DNA from: an uncultured Collinsella sp.
GTDB taxonomy: Bacteria > Actinomycetota > Coriobacteriia > Coriobacteriales > Coriobacteriaceae
NCBI GenBank assembly: GCA_905209455.1
Contig: CAJLTA010000010.1
Coordinates: 1 to 64,000, forward strand
Direction of reading: 5' to 3'
DNA: 64,000 nt
Part shown: positions 7,769-16,303 of the stretch, piece after piece
Position numbering within the stretch: position 1 is the first letter of the stretch
Layout of the letters: each line of letters starts with the position of its first letter
The notes under the pieces: generated by a model
The model's database searches: none
Seen by the model: the letters and a program-made list of their open reading frames with translations, nothing else
Told to the model about the DNA's origin: nothing
Program-made: the position numbers and the translations under genes

Positions 7769-10171
7769 CTATTTCGTCTTGCCGGTAATGAGCGTCTTAA
7801 GGCCTAGGCCGATCAAGCCCAGGCCCATGCGCACACGACCGGGGCGATGGCGCTCGATGGCCTTGGTCTTGCCAGCGGGCTTCTCGCGGCGAGAGTTCTT
7901 CTCGGACGTGGGCTTGGCCGCCTGCGGTTGGGGCCGAGGAGCGGGCTCGGACTCAGGCTCAATGACGGTTGCCTGGACCTTCTGGACCTCGGGTGCGGCC
8001 GGCTGCGGCTCAGGAGCAGGGGCGGGGGCGGGCTTTGCCTCGGCGGCGGCCTCGGCGTTGCGATAGGCACGCTCCAGCAGGGCTTCCTGCGAGTTGAAGG
8101 GTTTCTCACCCTCTGCACGCTTCACGGGAACCCAGGTGCCGTCGCTCGTGAGGCTGCGGGCCTTCACGTTGTCGCGCAGCTGCATGCCCATGTACTCGTG
8201 TACCAGGGCGCGGCAGGTGGGGTCGAGCACGGGGAAGGCAATCTCCACGCGGTGCTCGGTGTTGCGCGTCATCATGTCGGCTGAGCTCAGATAGATCATG
8301 TCCGAGTCCACGCCAAAGGCGTAAACGCGCGCATGCTCCAAAAAGCGTCCGACGATAGAACGGACATGCACGTTCTCGGTCTTGCCCGGAACGCCCGGCT
8401 TGAGGCACGAGATGCCGCGGATAATCATGTCCACGCGGACTCCTGCGCACGATGCCTCGGCGATCTTGTCGATGACCTCGCGGTCGGTGAGCGAGTTGAG
8501 CTTAAAGAACACACGGGCGGGCTCGCCAGCGAGGGCGCGCTGGATTTCGCGATCCAGGCCGCGCATGATGAGCGGCTTCAGGCCGACCGGCGCCACGCCC
8601 AGGAAGCGGTAATCGCCGCGCAGGTTGCCCAGCGACAGATTGCGGAAGAACAAGTTGGCGTCCTCGCCGATGCCGGGATGGGCGGTCATGAGCATAAAGT
8701 CGCTGTAGAGCTTGGCCGTCTTCTCGTTAAAGTTGCCGGTGCCCAACAGCGTCAGGCGTGTAAGCGCCGTGCCCTCGCGATAGGTGAGCTGGCAGATCTT
8801 GGAATGGCACTTAAAGCCCTCGGAGCCGTAGATGACGGTGCAGCCTGCCTCTTCCAGACGCTCGGCCCACTCGATGTTGTTCTGCTCGTCGAAGCGGGCG
8901 CGGAGCTCCATGAGCACCGTGACCTCTTTGCCGTTCTCGGCGGCATCGATCAGCGACTCGCACAGGCGGCTCTGCTTAGCCACGCGGTAGAGCGTGATGC
9001 GCAGTGAGATGCACTCGGGGTCGTAGGCGGCCTCGTGCACCAGATCCAGGAAGGGGTTCATGGCCTCATAGGGATAAAAGAGCAGCTTGTCGTGCTGAAG
9101 TACCTGCTCGCGGATGGAGCGAGTCATATCGATGGTGGGGTTGGGCTGCGGCTTAAACGGCGTAAAGAGCAGCTCGTTGCGCAGGTGCTCGGGAATCTTG
9201 CCCTCAATGCCGAAGACATAGCCCAGGTTGAGCGGGATGTCGCAGGTAAAGACCGAGCGACGCGAGAGCTCGAGCGCCTTGCGGATAGTCTTGAGCGTTG
9301 CTTTTTCGAGTGAGCCCGAGACGGCGAGCACTACCGGCTGCAGGCGCAGGCGCTTCTTGAGGATGCGCTTCATATGCTGGCGGTAGTCCTCTTCCTCCTC
9401 GACGCCCTCGCCGTCCGGATCGATGTCGGCGTTGCGGGTGACGCGGATGAGCGCGCGGTCGAGCGGCTTATAGGAGCCGAAGCAGCTGTCCAGGCAGGCG
9501 AGGATGACGTCCTCGAGCAGAATGTAGGAGTAGGTCCCGGTGGGCGAGGGGATTTCGACCACGCGGTTCATCGAAGCGGGAATCTCGATCAGGCCCAGCA
9601 GACTTTCCTCGTCGGTGACGCCGTCCAGGCCGCACGCCAGGTAAAGTGCGCCGTTGCGCAGGTTGGGGAAGGGGTGGCGCGGGTCGATCACCAGCGGTGA
9701 GATGACCGGCGACACGTAGGCCTGGAAGTAACGGGTTACAAAGGTGCGCTCCTCGGGCGTAAGCGAATCGGTGCGGGCACGGTGAACGCCCAGGGTGTCG
9801 AGCTTGCCCTCGATGTTCTTAAAGATGGACTCCCAACGGGTAAGGAGTTCGGGCATTTCGGCCATGACGGCATCGACCTGCTCCGAGGCGGTCATATTGC
9901 TCTTGTTGTCGACAGGTTGCTTTTTGAGCTCGGCGAGGTCGGACAGGCCACCCACTCGCACCATAAGGAACTCATCGAGGTTTGACTCGAAGATCGAGAC
10001 GAACTTAAGGCGCTCGAACAACGGCACGGACTCATCAAAAGCCTCGTCGAGCACACGGTTGTCAAAGCGTAGCCAGCTGAGCTCTCGGTTCTGCGTGTAC
10101 GAGAAGTCGCGCGGCGGTTTGCGCAGCTTTGCGGCGGCTTGCTTTTTTTCGATTTTGCTCGGCATATGCAT
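7769..10171 (-). CDS. ppk1: Polyphosphate kinase 1 with a C-terminal extension
   Basis: PPK1 makes long-chain polyphosphate from ATP. The N domain (RELSWLRFDNRVLDEA), the head domain and two phospholipase-D-like catalytic domains follow the usual order. The autophosphorylated histidine is H456 in FKCHSKICQL, with LLGTGNFNEKTAKLYSD following. Normal family length is near 690-700 residues; here 800 residues include about 95 extra at the C terminus: an Ala/Pro/Glu linker, a basic stretch, and a Gly/Leu-rich end (MGLGLIGLGLKTLITGK) that could form an amphipathic or membrane-touching helix. Two ATGs (10171, 10165) are possible starts. Phosphate genes also occur at 40-44 kb and 48-50 kb. Confidence 0.95.
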   Translation of the reverse strand: MHMPSKIEKKQAAAKLRKPPRDFSYTQNRELSWLRFDNRVLDEAFDESVPLFERLKFVSIFESNLDEFLMVRVGGLSDLAELKKQPVDNKSNMTASEQVDAVMAEMPELLTRWESIFKNIEGKLDTLGVHRARTDSLTPEERTFVTRYFQAYVSPVISPLVIDPRHPFPNLRNGALYLACGLDGVTDEESLLGLIEIPASMNRVVEIPSPTGTYSYILLEDVILACLDSCFGSYKPLDRALIRVTRNADIDPDGEGVEEEEDYRQHMKRILKKRLRLQPVVLAVSGSLEKATLKTIRKALELSRRSVFTCDIPLNLGYVFGIEGKIPEHLRNELLFTPFKPQPNPTIDMTRSIREQVLQHDKLLFYPYEAMNPFLDLVHEAAYDPECISLRITLYRVAKQSRLCESLIDAAENGKEVTVLMELRARFDEQNNIEWAERLEEAGCTVIYGSEGFKCHSKICQLTYREGTALTRLTLLGTGNFNEKTAKLYSDFMLMTAHPGIGEDANLFFRNLSLGNLRGDYRFLGVAPVGLKPLIMRGLDREIQRALAGEPARVFFKLNSLTDREVIDKIAEASCAGVRVDMIIRGISCLKPGVPGKTENVHVRSIVGRFLEHARVYAFGVDSDMIYLSSADMMTRNTEHRVEIAFPVLDPTCRALVHEYMGMQLRDNVKARSLTSDGTWVPVKRAEGEKPFNSQEALLERAYRNAEAAAEAKPAPAPAPEPQPAAPEVQKVQATVIEPESEPAPRPQPQAAKPTSEKNSRREKPAGKTKAIERHRPGRVRMGLGLIGLGLKTLITGKTK

Positions 10172-10595
10172 CTGTCCGTTCAGTCCCCGCAGGGGACGGT
10201 AGCCTAACTCTATTCACTATTGTCTCAATTTAGTCGACTTGTGGCACGGACGTATTGTGCGAACGGTATCTTAACCTACTTCTTACGCTGTCAAGGCATG
10301 CGACTAACTGCCCGACTCGTTTTGAAAACAATCTATATCCATACTCAACTGGTGAGGATGTATGAATAAGAATGATTGCGAGCTGAATATAATCGAATCC
10401 AAATCGAATCGTGGACAAACGACATATAATTGCAGAAAACCGTTTTAGCTATGCAATTCCTAAACATGTTAATATTTGTGCAATCTGGCTTAATTCCTTA
10501 GAAAAAAGAACGTTTACCTTTGAAAACCTGCTTTAGAGAACTGAAGTGCATCATGGGGGAATCATATGCGATATACCGTTCATCTCACTTTGCTG
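10172..10595. promoter_or_regulatory. AT-rich control region upstream of the first arcA
   Basis: This gene-free stretch between divergent ppk1 and arcA is much richer in A and T than its surroundings. TGAAT-containing motifs at 10362-10368 and 10384-10396 resemble half-sites of the ArgR box (TGAAT-W4-ATTCA), but no full palindrome is present. CCGTTC occurs at 10576 and again at 10597, a 21-bp spacing that is kept upstream of the second arcA. No reading frame here looks like a gene. Confidence 0.4.
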
Positions 10596-11966
10596 ACCGT
10601 TCGGGGGCGAGGTGGAAGTATGGACTGATTTTGGATATAAATATATCGTCAGCAATAACGCCTCACACGGAGGGGCGCTAACGAATCGGCCCTGACAGGG
10701 GCCCGAAAGAAAGGTAGGAGGCCATGACGAAAGGTCTGCACGTGCCTTCCGAGATCGGCAAGCTCAGGAAGGTCTGCCTGCACCGTCCCGGCGACGAGCT
10801 CCTCAACCTGCCGCCCGACGAGCTCGAGCGACTCCTGTTCGACGACGTCCCGTTCCTGGAGGTCGCGCAGCAGGAGCACGACACCTTCGCCCAGATCCTG
10901 AGGGACCAGGGCGTGGAGGTCCTCTACCTCGAGAACCTCGTCGCCGAGGTGTTCGACCAGGTCCCCGGCGCCCGCGCCGAGTTCACCGACCAGTACATCG
11001 CCGAGGCCGGCATCCGCGGCCAGCACATGCCGCAGATCGTCCGCGAGAAGCTGGACTCCATCGAGGACAACCTCGAGTTCGTCAAGAAGACCATGGCCGG
11101 CATGACCAAGGCCGAGATCGACATGCCCCTCACGGCGTCCACGACCCTCGACTCCCTGGTCAACTCCGAGTCCGAGTCCGACCTGATCATCGACCCGATG
11201 CCCAACCTCTACTTCACCCGCGACCCGTTCGCGGTCGTCGGCGAGGGCGTCAACCTCAACCGCATGTACTCGGTCACCCGCAACCGCGAGACCCTGTACG
11301 GCAAGTACGTCTTCAAGTACCACCCCGACTACAAGGACGTCTCCCTGTACTTCCGCCGCGACTGCCAGTTCCACACCGAGGGCGGCGACGTGCTGAACAT
11401 CAACGAGAAGACCCTCGCCGTCGGCATCTCCCAGCGCACCCAGGCCGCGGCCATCGACGTCATGGCCCAGAACATCTTCTGGAACTCCGACTCCAAGGTC
11501 GAGCGCATCCTGGCCTTCGACATCCCGGTCTCGCGCGCCTTCATGCACCTCGACACGGTCTTCACCCAGATCGACGTCGATAAGTTCACGATCCACCCCG
11601 CCATCATGGGCACCCTGCGCGTCTACGAGCTGACCGCCGGCAAGAACCCGGGCGACGTGAACATCCGCCTGATCGAGGACACCCTCGAGCACGTCCTGGA
11701 GGACGCCACCGGCGTCGACCAGGTCAAGCTGATCCCCTGCGGCGGCGGCGACCCGATCGCGGCCTCCCGCGAGCAGTGGAACGACGGCTCCAACACCCTG
11801 TGCGTCGAGCCCGGCAAGATCTGCGTCTACGCCCGCAACACCGTCACCAACGACGTGCTGTACAAGGAGGGCCTGGACCTTCTCGTCGTGCCCTCCGCCG
11901 AGCTCTCCCGCGGCCGCGGCGGCCCGCGCTGCATGAGCATGCCCTTCTGGCGCGAGGACCTCTAAG
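10596..11966 (+). repeat. Perfect 1,371-bp direct repeat, copy 1 (leader plus arcA)
   Basis: The 128-base leader and the whole arcA gene recur at 13686-15056, at an offset of 3,090 bases, with no difference seen in side-by-side reading. The match begins at ACCGTTCGGGGG and stops one base after the TAA. Sharp edges and complete identity imply a very recent duplication or continuing gene conversion. A single crossover between the copies would remove one arcA and the aminotransferase. Confidence 0.95.
10724..11965 (+). CDS. arcA: Arginine deiminase, copy 1
   Basis: The 413-residue enzyme hydrolyses arginine to citrulline and ammonia, the first step of the arginine deiminase pathway. Guanidino-modifying-fold motifs are all present: PNLYFTRDPFAVVG, FHTEGGDVLNINEKTLAVG, FMHLDTVFTQID, and the C-terminal nucleophile C403 in GGPRCMSMPFWREDL. 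A GGTAGGAGG ribosome site precedes the ATG. Codons end almost always in C or G, more strongly than in arcB or arcD downstream, as expected of a very highly expressed gene or one of different origin. The protein is identical to copy 2 at 13814-15055. Confidence 0.97.
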   Translation: MTKGLHVPSEIGKLRKVCLHRPGDELLNLPPDELERLLFDDVPFLEVAQQEHDTFAQILRDQGVEVLYLENLVAEVFDQVPGARAEFTDQYIAEAGIRGQHMPQIVREKLDSIEDNLEFVKKTMAGMTKAEIDMPLTASTTLDSLVNSESESDLIIDPMPNLYFTRDPFAVVGEGVNLNRMYSVTRNRETLYGKYVFKYHPDYKDVSLYFRRDCQFHTEGGDVLNINEKTLAVGISQRTQAAAIDVMAQNIFWNSDSKVERILAFDIPVSRAFMHLDTVFTQIDVDKFTIHPAIMGTLRVYELTAGKNPGDVNIRLIEDTLEHVLEDATGVDQVKLIPCGGGDPIAASREQWNDGSNTLCVEPGKICVYARNTVTNDVLYKEGLDLLVVPSAELSRGRGGPRCMSMPFWREDL

Positions 11967-12027
11967 GTCTTCAAGGACCCGTACAGGTCTTAATACATAC
12001 ATCTAGCTGCCATTAGATGTCTCCCAT

Positions 12028-12060
12028 TGGGGCGGTGCGGGTATTCGCACCGCCCCATTC
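12028..12060 (+). terminator. Terminator after arcA copy 1
   Basis: A perfect 12-bp stem (TGGGGCGGTGCG at 12028-12039 with its complement at 12046-12057) and a 6-base loop lie 62 bases after the first arcA and just upstream of the aminotransferase. The T run is weak (ATTCTTG), so some readthrough is likely. Confidence 0.65.
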
Positions 12061-12114
12061 TTGTATGAGGAACGTCAACTCGATTGGATGACTGCTTTTG
12101 TAAGGAGCTTGGCC

Positions 12115-13239
12115 ATGGATATCAAGACAATCGGCGTTGAGGAATGGCTCAACGTTTGGGAGAAGAGCGCCACGTGGGATATCGCCCAGTCGACGATCTC
12201 CTCGCTTACCATGGGCGAGCTTCGCGCGCTCGACGAGCAGGACGGCGCCACGTTCTACGAGCGCCTGGATCGCGAGAAGATGAACTACGGCTGGACCGAG
12301 GGTTCGCCTGAGTTTAAGGCCGAGGTTGCCAAGCTGTATCGTCGCGAGGTCAATCCCGATCACATTCTGCAGACCAATGGCTGCACGGGCGCGAACCTCA
12401 ACGCCATCATGGCCGTAGTCGAGCCCGGCGACCACGTTATCGCCGAGTGGCCTACCTATGCGCCGCTCTATGAGATCCCGCGTACGCTTGGCGCCGAGGT
12501 CGAGTATTGGGAGCTTCGCGAGGAGCTCGGGTGGAAACCCGATATCGAACAACTCAAGCGCTTGGTGCGCCCCAACACCAAGCTCATCTGCATCAATAAC
12601 GCATCGAACCCCATCGGAACGGTGCTCGATGCCGACACGCTCGGCCAGATTGCCGAGATCGCCCGCTCGGTGGGCGCCTATGTGCTGTGCGACGAGGTGT
12701 ACCTGCCGCTTGAGAACACCGAGGACTTTTTGTCGATGGCCGATGTGTACGAGAAAGCCATCGTCACCAACTCGGTGTCCAAGACCTATTCGACGCCTGC
12801 GGCCCGCGTGGGCTGGGTCGTGGCCGACGAAGAGGTGTCCAACCGCATCCGTACCTATCGCGATTACACCATGATCTGCGGCGGCGTGTTCAACGATGCC
12901 CTGGCGACCTATGTGCTTGAGCACAAGGCCAAGATCCTCGAGCGCAATCGCAAGATCGTGTTTGGCAATCGCGATATCGCACAGGCTTGGATCGACACGC
13001 AACATCGCGTTTCCTGGACGGCCCCGCAGGGCGTGTCTACCTCGTTTATCCAGCTTGACATTCCCGAGGACGACGAGGAGTTCTGCAAGCGCCTACTGTC
13101 CGAGAGGGGAGTGCTGCTGGTACCCGGCAGCCGCTTTGAGCTTCCCTGCGGCGCGCGCCTGGGTTACTGCGCGAGCGAGGACGTTCTTCGCGAGGGCTTA
13201 AGGCTTTTGGGCGAAGCCCTGGCGGAGCTCGATCGCTAG
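12115..13239 (+). CDS. PLP-dependent aminotransferase, class I/II, between the two arcA genes
   Basis: This 374-residue fold-type I aminotransferase has the expected cofactor residues: N165 in ASNPIG, D193 in CDEVY, the Schiff-base lysine K223 in NSVSKTYSTPAARVGW, and a C-terminal substrate-binding arginine region (PGSRFELPCGARLGY). The start at 12115 follows AAGGAG by 7 bases; an in-frame ATG at 12061 lies inside the preceding terminator region. Its position between two arginine deiminase genes suggests it acts on arginine, ornithine, citrulline or a related amino acid, but the substrate is not known. Its more mixed codon use differs from the flanking arcA copies. Confidence 0.85.
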   Translation: MDIKTIGVEEWLNVWEKSATWDIAQSTISSLTMGELRALDEQDGATFYERLDREKMNYGWTEGSPEFKAEVAKLYRREVNPDHILQTNGCTGANLNAIMAVVEPGDHVIAEWPTYAPLYEIPRTLGAEVEYWELREELGWKPDIEQLKRLVRPNTKLICINNASNPIGTVLDADTLGQIAEIARSVGAYVLCDEVYLPLENTEDFLSMADVYEKAIVTNSVSKTYSTPAARVGWVVADEEVSNRIRTYRDYTMICGGVFNDALATYVLEHKAKILERNRKIVFGNRDIAQAWIDTQHRVSWTAPQGVSTSFIQLDIPEDDEEFCKRLLSERGVLLVPGSRFELPCGARLGYCASEDVLREGLRLLGEALAELDR

Positions 13240-13685
13240 GATCACGACTCCCTTCGAAGGCCGTATTCAAATTGGCCGAAGATAATCGAAAACGGACCTG
13301 TTTCCCTAGGGGATCGGGTCTGTTTTTCTATACCGAGAAGTCAAGTTGTTACAAATGGAGACGCAAGAACGATTGGTTATTCGACGGGCCTTATACTGAG
13401 CTTCCGGTGAACGGTATCCAACGTCTGGTAAACGGTAATCTGTTTGCCAAAAATGAATAGGACGAACTTCTTTCTGAATAAAAATCAAAATGGTTGAGAC
13501 ACAGCGAGAATTGCGAATTCTATTCATATCGTTGCGCGAAATATGCAATTTGAGGGTGGTTTAACAAAGATTAGTTTCAATTGATTCCTCGGTTAAAAAG
13601 GCGTTTAAGCACGTAAATACACTTTATTTAATCAAAGTGTGCCATGCGTGAAGTATATGTGTATGCCGTTCACCCCTCATATAAA
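13240..13685. promoter_or_regulatory. AT-rich control region upstream of the second arcA
   Basis: This 446-base stretch has a probable terminator at its start and is AT-rich after that. TGAAT-type motifs appear near 13453, at 13484-13494 (TGAATAAAAAT) and as the near-palindrome GAATTCTATTCATA at 13515-13528, all reminiscent of ArgR half-sites. It is unlike the region before copy 1 except for the last 40 bases, where the pair of CCGTTC hexamers (13666 and 13687, 21 bp apart) is kept. A 62-codon frame at 13272-13460 does not look like a gene. Confidence 0.4.
13289..13326 (+). terminator. Probable terminator after the aminotransferase
   Basis: Imperfect 12-bp arms (AAAACGGACCTG at 13289-13300 and CGGGTCTGTTTT at 13315-13326), with one mismatch and one G-U pair, are followed directly by further T residues. 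It lies 50 bases after the aminotransferase stop. Confidence 0.55.
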
Positions 13686-15056
13686 ACCGTTCGGGGGCGA
13701 GGTGGAAGTATGGACTGATTTTGGATATAAATATATCGTCAGCAATAACGCCTCACACGGAGGGGCGCTAACGAATCGGCCCTGACAGGGGCCCGAAAGA
13801 AAGGTAGGAGGCCATGACGAAAGGTCTGCACGTGCCTTCCGAGATCGGCAAGCTCAGGAAGGTCTGCCTGCACCGTCCCGGCGACGAGCTCCTCAACCTG
13901 CCGCCCGACGAGCTCGAGCGACTCCTGTTCGACGACGTCCCGTTCCTGGAGGTCGCGCAGCAGGAGCACGACACCTTCGCCCAGATCCTGAGGGACCAGG
14001 GCGTGGAGGTCCTCTACCTCGAGAACCTCGTCGCCGAGGTGTTCGACCAGGTCCCCGGCGCCCGCGCCGAGTTCACCGACCAGTACATCGCCGAGGCCGG
14101 CATCCGCGGCCAGCACATGCCGCAGATCGTCCGCGAGAAGCTGGACTCCATCGAGGACAACCTCGAGTTCGTCAAGAAGACCATGGCCGGCATGACCAAG
14201 GCCGAGATCGACATGCCCCTCACGGCGTCCACGACCCTCGACTCCCTGGTCAACTCCGAGTCCGAGTCCGACCTGATCATCGACCCGATGCCCAACCTCT
14301 ACTTCACCCGCGACCCGTTCGCGGTCGTCGGCGAGGGCGTCAACCTCAACCGCATGTACTCGGTCACCCGCAACCGCGAGACCCTGTACGGCAAGTACGT
14401 CTTCAAGTACCACCCCGACTACAAGGACGTCTCCCTGTACTTCCGCCGCGACTGCCAGTTCCACACCGAGGGCGGCGACGTGCTGAACATCAACGAGAAG
14501 ACCCTCGCCGTCGGCATCTCCCAGCGCACCCAGGCCGCGGCCATCGACGTCATGGCCCAGAACATCTTCTGGAACTCCGACTCCAAGGTCGAGCGCATCC
14601 TGGCCTTCGACATCCCGGTCTCGCGCGCCTTCATGCACCTCGACACGGTCTTCACCCAGATCGACGTCGATAAGTTCACGATCCACCCCGCCATCATGGG
14701 CACCCTGCGCGTCTACGAGCTGACCGCCGGCAAGAACCCGGGCGACGTGAACATCCGCCTGATCGAGGACACCCTCGAGCACGTCCTGGAGGACGCCACC
14801 GGCGTCGACCAGGTCAAGCTGATCCCCTGCGGCGGCGGCGACCCGATCGCGGCCTCCCGCGAGCAGTGGAACGACGGCTCCAACACCCTGTGCGTCGAGC
14901 CCGGCAAGATCTGCGTCTACGCCCGCAACACCGTCACCAACGACGTGCTGTACAAGGAGGGCCTGGACCTTCTCGTCGTGCCCTCCGCCGAGCTCTCCCG
15001 CGGCCGCGGCGGCCCGCGCTGCATGAGCATGCCCTTCTGGCGCGAGGACCTCTAAG
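13686..15056 (+). repeat. Perfect 1,371-bp direct repeat, copy 2 (leader plus arcA)
   Basis: This is the second copy of the block at 10596-11966. The base before the match (A here, G in copy 1) and the base after it (T here, G in copy 1) differ, so the boundaries are exact. Confidence 0.95.
13814..15055 (+). CDS. arcA: Arginine deiminase, copy 2
   Basis: This gene has the same nucleotide and protein sequence as copy 1, including the leader and ribosome site, so the two cannot be separated by function or by leader-borne regulation. The difference is context: this copy is followed after 105 bases by ornithine carbamoyltransferase and then the transporter, making the classical arcA-arcB-arcD order, whereas copy 1 precedes the aminotransferase. 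Different upstream AT-rich regions could give the copies different expression despite identical leaders. Confidence 0.97.
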   Translation: MTKGLHVPSEIGKLRKVCLHRPGDELLNLPPDELERLLFDDVPFLEVAQQEHDTFAQILRDQGVEVLYLENLVAEVFDQVPGARAEFTDQYIAEAGIRGQHMPQIVREKLDSIEDNLEFVKKTMAGMTKAEIDMPLTASTTLDSLVNSESESDLIIDPMPNLYFTRDPFAVVGEGVNLNRMYSVTRNRETLYGKYVFKYHPDYKDVSLYFRRDCQFHTEGGDVLNINEKTLAVGISQRTQAAAIDVMAQNIFWNSDSKVERILAFDIPVSRAFMHLDTVFTQIDVDKFTIHPAIMGTLRVYELTAGKNPGDVNIRLIEDTLEHVLEDATGVDQVKLIPCGGGDPIAASREQWNDGSNTLCVEPGKICVYARNTVTNDVLYKEGLDLLVVPSAELSRGRGGPRCMSMPFWREDL

Positions 15057-15067
15057 TCTTTAACGTT

Positions 15068-15100
15068 CCGGTGCGGTCCCCCTACAACCGCACCGGTTTC
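15068..15100 (+). terminator. Hairpin between arcA copy 2 and arcB
   Basis: A 10-bp perfect stem (CCGGTGCGGT at 15068-15077, ACCGCACCGG at 15087-15096) is followed by TTTCG. It may act as a leaky terminator or a processing stem that sets the arcA to arcB ratio. Confidence 0.6.
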
Positions 15101-15160
15101 GCCCGTCAAACGGGCACCACTACTATTTATGTAATTCATTTCTTCGAAAGGATTCGAACC

Positions 15161-16156
15161 ATGGGTGTTAACCTCTCCGGCCGTAGCTTCCTCAAGCTCC
15201 TCGACCTCACCACCGAGGAGATCGAGTACCTGCTCAAGCTCTCCAAGAACTTCAAGGACATGAAGCGCGCCGGCGTTCCGCACCGCTATCTCGAGGGCAA
15301 GAACATCGTTCTGCTCTTCCAGAAGACCTCCACTCGTACCCGCTGCGCCTTCGAGGTCGGCGGCATGGATCTGGGCATGGGCGTGACCTACCTCGATCCC
15401 GGTTCGTCGCAGATGGGCAAGAAGGAGTCCATCGAGGACACCGCTCGCGTTCTCGGCCGCATGTATGACGGCATCGAGTTCCGTGGCTTTGCCCAGGACG
15501 ACGTCGAGGAGCTCGCTGCTAAGTCCGGCGTGCCCGTGTGGAACGGCCTGACCACCGAGTGGCACCCCACCCAGATGCTCGCCGACATCCTGACCGTCCA
15601 GGAGAACTTCAACTACGACATCAAGGGCAAGACCCTCGTCTTCATGGGCGACTGCAAGAACAATGTCGCTCGCTCCCTCATGGTTGTCTGCTCCAAGCTC
15701 GGCATGAACTTCGTGGCCTGCGGCCCCGAGGAGTGCATGCCCGCTGACGACGTCATCGAGGCCTGCAAGCCCATCGCCGAGGCTAACGGTTGCACCATCA
15801 AGCTGACCACTGACGTCAAGGACGGCGTCACCGGTGCCGACGTTATCTACACCGACGTGTGGGTCTCCATGGGCGAGCCCGACGAGGTCTGGGCCGAGCG
15901 CATCGCTCAGCTCACCCCGTATCGCGTTACCTCCGAGGTCATGGCTATGGCCAACCCGGGCGCCATTTTCCTGCACTGCCTGCCCAGCTTCCACGACACC
16001 AACACCACGATTGGCGCCGAGAAGTGCGAGCAGTTCGGCATCACCGAGCAGGAGGTCACCGACGAGGTCTTCGAGAGCCCCGCTTCCAAGGTTTTCGACG
16101 AGGCCGAGAACCGCATGCACACCATCAAGGCTGTCATGTACGCCACGCTCAAGTAA
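15161..16156 (+). CDS. arcB: Ornithine carbamoyltransferase (catabolic context)
   Basis: This 331-residue enzyme interconverts citrulline plus phosphate and ornithine plus carbamoyl phosphate. The carbamoyl-phosphate site STRTR is at residues 57-61, followed by DPGSSQMGKKESIEDTARVL, HPTQMLAD, and the catalytic-cysteine motif HCLPSFHD in the C-terminal half. Length matches the family. The ATG at 15161 has AAAGGA upstream; a longer frame from 15071 starts inside a hairpin and is rejected. Its place behind arcA points to the catabolic role, although an enzyme of this type could also serve biosynthesis. Confidence 0.95.
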   Translation: MGVNLSGRSFLKLLDLTTEEIEYLLKLSKNFKDMKRAGVPHRYLEGKNIVLLFQKTSTRTRCAFEVGGMDLGMGVTYLDPGSSQMGKKESIEDTARVLGRMYDGIEFRGFAQDDVEELAAKSGVPVWNGLTTEWHPTQMLADILTVQENFNYDIKGKTLVFMGDCKNNVARSLMVVCSKLGMNFVACGPEECMPADDVIEACKPIAEANGCTIKLTTDVKDGVTGADVIYTDVWVSMGEPDEVWAERIAQLTPYRVTSEVMAMANPGAIFLHCLPSFHDTNTTIGAEKCEQFGITEQEVTDEVFESPASKVFDEAENRMHTIKAVMYATLK

Positions 16157-16172
16157 GAGCATCTAGCATCTC

Positions 16173-16207
16173 GCTCGGGGTGTCTTGCTGCACACCCCGA
16201 GCGGCTT
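16173..16207 (+). terminator. Terminator after arcB
   Basis: An 11-bp perfect stem (GCTCGGGGTGT at 16173-16183 with ACACCCCGAGC at 16192-16202) is followed by GGCTTTG. The short T run suggests partial termination before the transporter gene. Confidence 0.6.
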
Positions 16208-16303
16208 TGTCTGGTTAATATCTCGCGTCGGGCGGTGGGCACGGCACGGAAGATCCGCTTCGCGCGAGAAAGTTAAATGATTTATGAAGGGGGGATGAGA
16301 ACC

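Noticed and set aside
10358..10400. Clear ArgR operator upstream of arcA
   Set aside because: Only TGAAT half-sites are present; no position fits the full palindromic ARG box, so it is mentioned as a weak hint only.
13272..13460. 62-codon plus-strand frame after the aminotransferase
   Set aside because: It overlaps a probable terminator, has no ribosome site, and uses codons unlike the neighbouring genes; it lies in an AT-rich control region.
10596..15056. Composite transposon or insertion sequence
   Set aside because: The direct repeats are arcA genes with leaders; no transposase, terminal inverted repeats or target-site duplication is seen.
13739..16162. 807-codon open frame on the minus strand opposite arcA and arcB
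   Set aside because: It mirrors the codon bias of the plus-strand genes (G/C in third positions leaves few antisense stops), has a repetitive Val/Leu/Gly/Asp composition, no ribosome site, and runs across two known genes and their terminator.
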